A stretch of 33,766 nucleotides of DNA from Ferroacidibacillus organovorans (lineage in GTDB: Bacteria; Bacillota; Bacilli; Alicyclobacillales; SLC66): assembly GCF_001642725.1 (NCBI RefSeq), contig NZ_LSUQ01000030.1, positions 1-33,766 on the forward strand, in the 5' to 3' direction. How positions within the stretch are numbered: position 1 is the first letter of the stretch; each line of letters begins with the position of its first letter. The notes below the pieces were generated by a model, which was given only the letters and a program-made list of their open reading frames with translations, was not told the DNA's origin and made no database searches. Of the stretch, positions 25,030 to 33,766 are shown in pieces. The position numbers and the translations under genes are program-made.

Positions 25030-26355
25030 ATGTCAAATGAAGGACGAACACTATGGCAAAAAACATTAAATGAGCTAAAGAAACTGGAACCATTCGTTCA
25101 CGCAGCGCTATACGGAGCAGATGTGGATACATTTGACGGGACTCATCTTCAAATCGCAGTACCGACTCCCTCCATTCTCGATCACATGACCAAAAGCGGT
25201 AATGACACACGCGTAGAACAGATCATTTCAGCATTTTACGGATCACCTGTCCGACTTCAATTTGTCGTAAAACGTCTCACTGAAAATTCAACGCAAAAGC
25301 ATCCTCGGACTGGGGAAAATAAAAATCCTTTTAATCCACACTATACCTTTGAAACTTTTGTTGTCGGAGAACGAAATCGCCTCGCGCATGCCGCAAGCAT
25401 CGCCGTAGCCGAGCGTCCTGGAAGAGGCTATAATCCGTTTTTTTTACACGGAGATGTCGGGCTCGGTAAAACACATCTCATGCACGCCATCGCTCAACGG
25501 GCTCTGCAAATGAACCCTACTGCGCTTATCACGTACATCACAACAGAGACGTTTGTTCGAGAGTATGTAACCGCACTTCAATTCAATCATGTTGACGAAT
25601 TTCGGCGCCGTTACAGAAACGTAGACATTCTTCTTATTGATGATATTCAATTTATTTCTGGCAAAGACTCTACCCAGGAAGAATTCTTCCATACCTTTAA
25701 CACGCTTTATTCAGATCAAAAACAAATTGTAATTACGAGTGATCGCGCACCTAAAGAGATTTCAGATCTTGAAGATCGCTTGCGGTCACGATTTTCAGGT
25801 GGTTTGATCATTGACGTAAAACCACCTGACTTAGAAACGCGCATGGCAATCCTTAGAAGAAAGGCGCGCGCCGAAGGCGTCGATATACCTGACGACGCGG
25901 TACAAGTCATCGCGTCACACATCGAAACAAACGTACGCGAACTAGAAGGCGCATTAATTCGGGTGATCGCTTACTCAAGTATGATGAACAAAGATATTGA
26001 CGCAGAACTTACCCATGCAGCAATCTCAGACTTAATACCAGAAAATCAACAGAATCGATCCGTCACATTAACGGATATTCAAAAAGCGGTCTGCACGCAT
26101 TTTCACATCAAGATGGATGATTTGCGTGGTAGATCGCGGCAAAGAGATATCGCAAATCCAAGACAGATCGCGATGTTCCTAACGAGAGAATTGACAGACC
26201 TGTCACTCCCTAAAATTGGACACGATTTTGGAGGAAGGGATCACACCACAGTTCTTCACGCCTGCGAAAAAATTGATAAGCTTCTCTCGACAGATGCAGA
26301 TATTAAACGTACGATTGATCATCTAAAGCACACATTAACCATCCTAACAAGGTAA
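25030..26355 (+). CDS. dnaA: Chromosomal replication initiator DnaA
   Basis: DnaA binds oriC boxes, oligomerises with ATP and melts the origin. From the ATG at 25030 (AGGAGG 11 bases upstream) it has 441 residues. The frame is open back to 24859, but that extension would translate the DnaA-box cluster and is rejected. GTG at 25021 is another option with a poorly spaced site. Domain I (about 1-75) is divergent. The AAA+ module has Walker A GDVGLGKT at 141-148 and Walker B LLIDDIQ at 201-207. The DNA-binding domain IV carries the signature GGRDHTTVLHA at 401-411. dnaN follows after the 164-base unwinding region. Confidence 0.97.
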   Translation: MSNEGRTLWQKTLNELKKLEPFVHAALYGADVDTFDGTHLQIAVPTPSILDHMTKSGNDTRVEQIISAFYGSPVRLQFVVKRLTENSTQKHPRTGENKNPFNPHYTFETFVVGERNRLAHAASIAVAERPGRGYNPFFLHGDVGLGKTHLMHAIAQRALQMNPTALITYITTETFVREYVTALQFNHVDEFRRRYRNVDILLIDDIQFISGKDSTQEEFFHTFNTLYSDQKQIVITSDRAPKEISDLEDRLRSRFSGGLIIDVKPPDLETRMAILRRKARAEGVDIPDDAVQVIASHIETNVRELEGALIRVIAYSSMMNKDIDAELTHAAISDLIPENQQNRSVTLTDIQKAVCTHFHIKMDDLRGRSRQRDIANPRQIAMFLTRELTDLSLPKIGHDFGGRDHTTVLHACEKIDKLLSTDADIKRTIDHLKHTLTILTR

Positions 26356-26362
26356 CCTAATG

Positions 26363-26464
26363 TTATGCACAAACAAACTTTCAAGTTATCCACAGGTGTA
26401 AATCGAGCGTGTAACTAGGTTGGTCAGACTTATCCACAGTATCCACAGGCCTTATTATTATTAT
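26363..26464. other. oriC unwinding region between dnaA and dnaN
   Basis: TTATGCACA (26363-26371, one mismatch), TTATCCACA (26386-26394 and 26430-26438) and GTATCCACA (26439-26447) are DnaA boxes. The last two abut and are followed by a GGCC patch (26448-26451) and TTATTATTATTATA (26452 on). Read on the other strand this is a run of 3'-AAT-5' triplets, the DnaA-trio pattern of the basal unwinding system. AT-rich DNA continues to about 26510. The layout matches the Bacillus unwinding element closely. Confidence 0.9.
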
Positions 26465-26519
26465 AAGTCTTTTATTAAGTACTAAAACTACTTATTTCTA
26501 TTCAGGAGTTGACTCAACT

Positions 26520-27665
26520 ATGCAATTTGTAATCAAAAAAAATGAACTACTGACAGGACTTCAACAAATTGTTCGCGTCATACCCAGCAGAACAACAAAA
26601 CCGATCCTTTATGGTGTAAAAATCGACGCAGAATTTAATCGCATTCGAATGACCGCCTACGATCTGGAGATTGGACTTGAAATTCTCATTGAGAATAAAG
26701 ATCAGGAGCAGGTGGAAGTTCTTCAAGTTGAAGAGCCGGGCAGTATCGTAATCAATGCAAAGTTCCTTTTAGAAATTATTAGGAAATTACCTCAACAACT
26801 GGTGCGATTCAATTTAAAAAATCACATCGCGACAATTCAATCAGGCGCAGCAATCTATACGTTGAATGGATTGGACAGTCGAGAGTTTCCTTTGCTTCCA
26901 CAAGTTGACGATGATGAAAAACTTACAATGGCAAGCACCCTCCTTTTGCAATCTATTCAAAAAACAGTTTATGCTGTTGCAACCATTGAGTCACGTCCAA
27001 CACTTACAGGAGTCCACTTCAAATTAAAAAATGATATACTCACGTTGACAGGGACAGATAGCCATCGTCTTTCCAATCTAAAGATTTCAGTTGATACCCT
27101 AAAAGAGTATTCTTTCGAAGAAGCCATTATGCCCGGTAAAACGCTGCAGGAACTTCTTAGAATTCTGCCCGCTAGTGAAGAAATGGTCGAAATAACGCTC
27201 GCTGATCATCAGATGCTCATTCGATATGACAATATTCACTTCTATTCTCGACTCATCGAGGGGACTTATCCTGATATCTCTCGAATCATTCCCGAGACTT
27301 TTCGCACATCGATCAAAATAGGAACGAAGAATTTAATCGAGTCCATTGAAAGAGCAGCGCTCTTAGCAAGAGAAAACGACAATCATGTCATTCGACTTCA
27401 TTTGCGTCCGAATCAGACAGAGATTACGTCGACAAGTCAGGAACTTGGTAAAATTTCGGAGGTAATCGAGCCTCAAACCTTTCAAGGGGAAGAACTTATG
27501 CTCGCATGCAACGCTCGATTTATGTTAGAAAGTCTTAAAACCATTGATACAGAAGATGTGAGCATTCAGTTCACCGGACCAGGAAGTGCATTTATCATCA
27601 CACCTGTCGAGAGTGACACGAATCATTTACAACTCATCCTTCCTGTGAGGTTAAACCATGCGTGA
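26520..27665 (+). CDS. dnaN: DNA polymerase III beta subunit (sliding clamp)
   Basis: DnaN forms the ring that tethers the polymerase to DNA. The 381 residues start MQFVIKKNELLTGLQQIVRVIPSRTTKPIL, a typical beta-clamp N-terminus. The three clamp folds are present, with TGTDSHRLSNLKI near 177-189 (the second) and the C-terminal HLQLILPVRLNHA replacing the common PMR ending. AGGAG precedes the ATG by about 12 bases. It follows the origin and overlaps yaaA by 8 bases. Confidence 0.97.
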   Translation: MQFVIKKNELLTGLQQIVRVIPSRTTKPILYGVKIDAEFNRIRMTAYDLEIGLEILIENKDQEQVEVLQVEEPGSIVINAKFLLEIIRKLPQQLVRFNLKNHIATIQSGAAIYTLNGLDSREFPLLPQVDDDEKLTMASTLLLQSIQKTVYAVATIESRPTLTGVHFKLKNDILTLTGTDSHRLSNLKISVDTLKEYSFEEAIMPGKTLQELLRILPASEEMVEITLADHQMLIRYDNIHFYSRLIEGTYPDISRIIPETFRTSIKIGTKNLIESIERAALLARENDNHVIRLHLRPNQTEITSTSQELGKISEVIEPQTFQGEELMLACNARFMLESLKTIDTEDVSIQFTGPGSAFIITPVESDTNHLQLILPVRLNHA

Positions 27666-27891
27666 AATTCAGTTATCGATTGACTCGGAATGGATTACGC
27701 TAGGTCAAGCATTAAAGATGGCTGATGTGATACAGTCTGGCGGTATGGCAAAATGGTATCTCGCTAATCACCCTGTTTGGATAAATGACGAAAAAGAAGA
27801 CCGCAGAGGAAAAAAGCTTTCCTCGCATGATCGCGTGAGGGGAAAAGATTTTCTAATTACCATACGAGAAGTAGCGAAAGAGGATTCGTGA
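27658..27891 (+). CDS. yaaA: S4-domain protein YaaA (RlbA)
   Basis: This is a 77-residue S4 RNA-binding protein of the YaaA/RlbA family, always found between dnaN and recF in Bacilli. The S4 motif ITLGQALKMADVIQSGGMAKWYL lies at about 12-34. NDEKEDRRGKKLSSHDRV and DFLITI complete the domain. A role in ribosome assembly is proposed for relatives. The start overlaps the dnaN end by 8 bases, with TGAGG upstream. The stop lies just before the recF start. Confidence 0.93.
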   Translation: MREIQLSIDSEWITLGQALKMADVIQSGGMAKWYLANHPVWINDEKEDRRGKKLSSHDRVRGKDFLITIREVAKEDS

Positions 27892-27893
27892 CA

Positions 27894-28985
27894 ATGATCA
27901 TCAAGCAGTTAGACTTGATGAATATAAGAAAATATGAATTTGCACAAGCCCTGTTTTCACCAGGGCTAAACATCATTCAAGGGGATAATGCTTCAGGAAA
28001 GACAACCCTTCTTGAAGCGATTTCGCTTTTTTCGATAGGTCATTCTCCCCGAACGGGATCAGATCGAGAATTGATTCGATTCGGAACACCTGAAGCAAAA
28101 TTAAGGATTCAAATCGAGGAAGATATACAAAAAGAATTATCCGTTCGAATTGGTCAAAAGGGAAAACAGATCTGGATTAATCGTGCGCCTAAAAAAAGTT
28201 TAAGCGAACTTTTAGGACAATTGAGAACGGTCATGTTTACTCCTGATGATTTACAAATTGTAAAAGGTGGACCAGATCAGAGACGACGTTTTCTAAATGC
28301 GACGATGGCGCAATATCAGCCAACTTTTTTACGGTCACTCGCAATGTACCAAACGATGTTGCAAAAGCGAAACGCGATGCTGAAAATGAAACAAGATGCC
28401 CTACTTCGTGTATGGGATGAACAAATGGTTGATGCTGCGACAGAGATGATCGTATTTCGAATAGAGACTTTCAAAAAGCTCTTTGCAATAGCAGAATTAA
28501 TTTATAAAGAAATATCCGATAGATCAGAAACATTCCACATCACCTATAAAGGGTGTAGCAAAAAAACGTCGAAACAAGAGATCAAGGAAGATTTACTTAT
28601 GATGTGGGAGACACATCGCCAACAAGATTTCATGCGTGGATTTACAACGGTGGGACCCCATCGAGAGGACATCATTCTAATGATCGACGATCAACCCGCC
28701 ATTGCCTATGCATCACAGGGGCAGCAGAGAACCATAGCGCTTTCACTAAAACTTGCATTTATTGAATTGATCGAAGAGGCGACAGGGCATGTACCTGTGT
28801 TACTATTAGACGATGTGTTTTCAGAATTAGACGCCAAACGTCAACATCGTCTCGTCGACCTCGTCAATCGCACACAAACGATTGTGACAGTAGCCTCAAT
28901 CGAACGAATTCAAACACTTCACGCACAAGCAAATACGAAGTTTTTTTTGACAGCCCACGGTGAGTTGTCAGAGGTCACTGTTTGA
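27894..28985 (+). CDS. recF: DNA replication and repair protein RecF
   Basis: RecF is an SMC-like ATPase that helps load RecA at gapped DNA. The 363 residues start MIIKQLDLMNIRKYEFAQALF. Walker A is GDNASGKTT at 30-38. The ABC signature is ASQGQQRTIALSLKLA near 268-283 and Walker B is VLLLDDVFSELDAKRQHR near 303-320. GTG at 27888 is an alternative start two codons upstream; AGAGG favours the ATG by spacing. In Bacillus remB follows. Here there is only a 95-base gap holding the gyrB promoter. Confidence 0.96.
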   Translation: MIIKQLDLMNIRKYEFAQALFSPGLNIIQGDNASGKTTLLEAISLFSIGHSPRTGSDRELIRFGTPEAKLRIQIEEDIQKELSVRIGQKGKQIWINRAPKKSLSELLGQLRTVMFTPDDLQIVKGGPDQRRRFLNATMAQYQPTFLRSLAMYQTMLQKRNAMLKMKQDALLRVWDEQMVDAATEMIVFRIETFKKLFAIAELIYKEISDRSETFHITYKGCSKKTSKQEIKEDLLMMWETHRQQDFMRGFTTVGPHREDIILMIDDQPAIAYASQGQQRTIALSLKLAFIELIEEATGHVPVLLLDDVFSELDAKRQHRLVDLVNRTQTIVTVASIERIQTLHAQANTKFFLTAHGELSEVTV

Positions 28986-29012
28986 GATTGGGATTTGAAA
29001 TAAAAGGATGTT

Positions 29013-30988
<1,976 letters not shown>

Positions 30989-31004
30989 GGGGGGAATCTA
31001 AGGG

Positions 31005-33455
31005 ATGGAAGAAATAAGCAAAGTTGTACCGATCAATATTAGTTCAGAGTTACGCGAATCATTTATTGACTACGCGATGAGCGTCATTATCAGTCGCGCC
31101 CTGCCTGATGTTCGTGACGGGTTAAAACCGGTGCATCGCAGGATCATTTTCGGAATGCTTGAGTCAGGGATGACGCCAGACAAAGCGTATAAAAAATCGG
31201 CGCGCGTCGTCGGAGATGTCATGGCAAAGTATCACCCACACGGAGACTCGGCGCTCTATGATGCGCTTGTGCGCCTGGCTCAAGACTTTTCGACACGTTA
31301 CCTGCTCGTTGACGGACACGGCAACTTCGGGAGTGTTGACGGTGATGCGCCTGCAGCCATGCGGTATACCGAGTCTCGTCTTGCGTCGATCGCCATGGAA
31401 TTGGTACGAGACATCAACAAAGATACGGTCGATTTCAAGCCGAACTATGATGACAGCGAGAAGGAACCCGTGGTATTACCTTCACGTTTCCCAAATCTTC
31501 TTGTCAATGGCTCGTCGGGAATCGCCGTGGGGATGGCGACGAACATCCCTCCGCACAACCTGCGGGAAGTGATCGATGGCGTTGTTATGATGATTGATCA
31601 GCCTGATATTACAATAGAAGATCTGATGACTGTGATTAAAGGTCCAGATTTTCCTACATCGGCACTCATTCTAGGTCGCCAGGGCATTCGTCAGGCGTAC
31701 GCAACAGGCCACGGAAGCATCGTGATGCGCGCCGTTCACTCGATCGAAGAAACGGCGAATGGAAAGGTTCGCATCATCGTCACGGAGCTTCCGTATCAAG
31801 TCAATAAAGCGCGACTCATTGAGCGGATCGCAGAGCTCGCACGCGATAAAAAGATTGATGGAATTACCGATTTGCGCGATGAGAGCGACCGCACAGGCAT
31901 GCGCATCGTACTTGAATTGAGGCGGGACGTTCGTCCACAAGTCATTATGAATAACCTCTACAAGCACACGCCGATGCAATCAACATTCGGGATGAATTCG
32001 CTCGCACTCGTTGGGGGTCAACCCAAGGTTCTGAATCTGCGACAGTTTATCTACCACTATCTTGAGCATCAAAAAGAAGTCATTCGTAGACGCACACAGT
32101 ATGATCTTCGCCGTGCACAGGCGCGTGCTCATATCCTCGAAGGACTGCGTATCGCACTCGATCATCTGGACGAGGTAATCGCGCTCATTCGCGGTTCAGC
32201 GACGCCGGATGAGGCGAAGCGCGGTTTGATGGAACACTTCGCGCTCTCCGAAGATCAATCGCAAGCGATTCTCGACATGCGTTTGCAGCGACTGACGGGT
32301 CTTGAGCGTGACAAAATTGAAGAAGAATATCGAGAATTACAGCGCTTAATTGCGGAGTACCAAGCCATTCTGGCGGATGAACAGTTGATGATGGCGGTTA
32401 TTCGCAAAGAGATTCTTGAGGTTCGCGAAAAATATGGTGACGATCGACGCACTCGCATCGTGTCTGAAGAAGGTGCGTTTGATGAGGCGGATCTGATTCA
32501 AGAGCAAGATGTTGTGATCACGATTACGCACGCAGGATACATCAAACGAATCCCGACAAATACCTATCGTACGCAGCGGCGTGGAGGACGTGGCGTGACG
32601 GCTGCGGGTACACGTGAAGAGGACTTTGTCGAACATCTCTTTATCACGTCATCTCACAATATTTTGCTCGTCTTCACCAATAGGGCAAAGGTGTATCGTC
32701 TGATGGCGTATGAAGTGCCTGATTTGACGAGAACAGCTAAAGGCATTCCAATTATCAATCTGCTCAACATCGAGCCTGGAGAGCAAATCTCTGCGGTCAT
32801 TCCCGTCAAACAAGAAGATCTTATGCGTGAAGACCACTACTTGTTTACGGCGACGAAACGTGGAATCGTTAAAAAAACGTCTCTCAACGCATTTGCGAAT
32901 ATCCGCAAGGCTGGCTTGATCGCGCTTAGTCTTCACGATGATGATGAGTTGATCGGTGTACGAATTACAGATGGAAATCAAGAGATCATGATGGGAACAC
33001 GAAACGGGATGTCAATTCGCTTTGCAGAGTCAGATGTCAGGCCGATGGGTCGAGGAGCTGCGGGAGTAAAGGGAATCTCTCTTGACAAAGATGACATCGT
33101 CGTTGGAATGGATGTTCTGATCGACGATGTGACGGTTCTTGCAGTGACAATCAAAGGTTATGGGAAACGCACCAAAGTGGATGAATATCGTGCCCAGTCG
33201 CGCGGTGGCAAGGGTATCAAAACATTGAATGTCACAACAAAAACAGGTCCGATCGCCGGGCTTAAGATGGTCCATGAGTCAGAAGATCTCATGATCATCA
33301 CAAACACGGGTGTGGCAATCCGTATTTCCATCGATACGATCTCAACGCTTGGGCGTAATACGCAAGGTGTGAGATTGATTAACGTGAATGACTCCGAAGT
33401 GAGTACGGTTGCGAGAATCGCCGCGACGGACGAAGATGAGCCTGTCGTTGAGTGA
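31005..33455 (+). CDS. gyrA: DNA gyrase subunit A
   Basis: GyrA is the DNA-cleaving subunit. The 816 residues contain the catalytic Tyr121 in [11 protein letters not shown]. The quinolone-determining region [17 protein letters not shown] has Ser82 and Asp86, the drug-sensitive type residues. The C-terminal pinwheel starts near 500 with the GyrA box QRRGGRGV, which separates it from ParC. AAGGGGGG precedes the ATG by about 10 bases, 16 bases after gyrB. Two genes in one transcript is the standard arrangement. Confidence 0.97.
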   Translation: MEEISKVVPINISSELRESFIDYAMSVIISRALPDVRDGLKPVHRRIIFGMLESGMTPDKAYKKSARVVGDVMAKYHPHGDSALYDALVRLAQDFSTRYLLVDGHGNFGSVDGDAPAAMRYTESRLASIAMELVRDINKDTVDFKPNYDDSEKEPVVLPSRFPNLLVNGSSGIAVGMATNIPPHNLREVIDGVVMMIDQPDITIEDLMTVIKGPDFPTSALILGRQGIRQAYATGHGSIVMRAVHSIEETANGKVRIIVTELPYQVNKARLIERIAELARDKKIDGITDLRDESDRTGMRIVLELRRDVRPQVIMNNLYKHTPMQSTFGMNSLALVGGQPKVLNLRQFIYHYLEHQKEVIRRRTQYDLRRAQARAHILEGLRIALDHLDEVIALIRGSATPDEAKRGLMEHFALSEDQSQAILDMRLQRLTGLERDKIEEEYRELQRLIAEYQAILADEQLMMAVIRKEILEVREKYGDDRRTRIVSEEGAFDEADLIQEQDVVITITHAGYIKRIPTNTYRTQRRGGRGVTAAGTREEDFVEHLFITSSHNILLVFTNRAKVYRLMAYEVPDLTRTAKGIPIINLLNIEPGEQISAVIPVKQEDLMREDHYLFTATKRGIVKKTSLNAFANIRKAGLIALSLHDDDELIGVRITDGNQEIMMGTRNGMSIRFAESDVRPMGRGAAGVKGISLDKDDIVVGMDVLIDDVTVLAVTIKGYGKRTKVDEYRAQSRGGKGIKTLNVTTKTGPIAGLKMVHESEDLMIITNTGVAIRISIDTISTLGRNTQGVRLINVNDSEVSTVARIAATDEDEPVVE

Positions 33456-33503
33456 GTCATTTCATCTGAAAACTAGTATTAAAAACCGTAAACAGATGCA
33501 CTG

Positions 33504-33540
33504 GAAATCCCGTGGCGAAGATGCTGCGGGATTTCTTTAC
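33504..33540 (+). terminator. Intrinsic terminator of gyrBA
   Basis: GAAATCCCG (33504-33512) and CGGGATTTC (33527-33535) form a perfect 9-base stem with a 14-base loop, followed by a short T-run (TTTAC). It lies about 50 bases after the gyrA stop. Confidence 0.8.
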
Positions 33541-33584
33541 GTTCCTATGCGCCTTATGCTAGCATGGAATGTGGAGGTGTCTAT

Positions 33585-33689
33585 ATGGAATTTTTGATTG
33601 AACAGGGCGGCTTTATTCTTGCTCTAATCACCTTTCTTTTCATGGTCGCGATCATTGCGAATCTTGTTCTTCCACATCGAGAAAGATAG
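33585..33689 (+). CDS. Single-helix membrane peptide, 34 residues
   Basis: I do not recognise this ORF. It encodes MEFLIEQGGFILALITFLFM followed by VAIIANLVLPHRER, with one hydrophobic helix over about residues 9-29 and a charged C-terminal tail. TGGAGGTG lies 6 bases before the ATG, a strong site. It lies between the gyrA terminator and the promoter at the window edge. No promoter of its own is obvious; TATGCT at 33556-33561 is a weak -10 candidate. It may be a small membrane protein, perhaps regulatory or toxin-like, but this is only inference. Confidence 0.5.
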   Translation: MEFLIEQGGFILALITFLFMVAIIANLVLPHRER

Positions 33690-33736
33690 TTTTTGGAATG
33701 GATACAAATTCCAGTATAAAATGTGGGATAAAAGGT

Positions 33737-33765
33737 TTGACATGATGCGCGAGGGGTGATATATT
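33737..33765 (+). promoter_or_regulatory. Strong sigma-A promoter running off the window
   Basis: A perfect TTGACA, a 17-base spacer and TATATT end one base before the window edge. Its target lies outside. In Bacillus a ribosomal RNA operon follows gyrA, so an rrn promoter is one possibility. Confidence 0.65.
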
Positions 33766-33766
33766 A

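Overview
This is the chromosomal replication-origin region of an endospore-forming member of the Bacilli. The evidence is the order rpmH / oriC / dnaA-dnaN-yaaA-recF-gyrB-gyrA on the right and rnpA-yidD-yidC-jag-mnmE-mnmG-rsmG-noc-parA-parB on the left, two parS sites inside parB, and the sporulation-linked genes yyaC and lonC. Base composition is moderate (not GC-rich by eye). LonC, a zinc-ligand (C+) form of S18 and several divergent proteins point away from Bacillus itself. An Alicyclobacillaceae-type acidophile is my best guess; this is inference from gene content, not a measured phylogeny.

Layout. Positions 1-5342 (minus strand) hold an operon-like run, yybS-like / rplI / lonC / dnaB / an unrecognised basic membrane protein. 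5504-6733 (plus) is an orphan sporulation-type histidine kinase, ended by a large hairpin shared with the converging rpsR. 6805-9094 (minus) is ychF, then rpsF-ssb-rpsR behind a probable S6:S18 autoregulatory leader. 9252-9359 is an unlisted 35-residue arginine-rich ORF. 9352-12170 (minus) holds a CvpA-like membrane protein, a DUF951 zinc-ribbon protein and a YyaE-like molybdopterin oxidoreductase. 12290-12931 (plus) is yyaC. 12890-15371 (minus) carries DUF4446, DUF554 and a cysteine-desulfurase-family enzyme. 15429-24599 (minus) is the classic segregation, tRNA-modification, membrane-insertion and RNase P block, ending at rpmH. 24600-26519 is the bipartite oriC around dnaA. 26520-33455 (plus) is dnaN to gyrA. 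The last 300 bases hold a terminator, a 34-residue single-helix ORF and a strong promoter running off the edge.

How it works together. Genes point away from oriC on both arms, so almost everything is transcribed with the fork. The exceptions are the kinase, the 35-residue ORF and yyaC. DnaA binds box clusters before and after its own gene. The downstream cluster sits next to a GC patch and a TTA-repeat (DnaA-trio) tract, which marks the likely unwinding site. ParA, ParB, parS and Noc segregate the new origins and keep division away from them. YidC, YidD and Jag handle membrane-protein insertion. MnmE and MnmG modify tRNA wobble uridines. DnaB, SSB, DnaN and gyrase supply replication.

I found no mobile element, CRISPR array, tRNA or rRNA gene. 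Most of the window is conserved core. The most novel items are the small ORFs, the dnaB-coupled membrane protein, the perfect DnaA-box palindrome at 24694-24727, the exact inverted pair of parS sites and the local absence of gdpP and remB.
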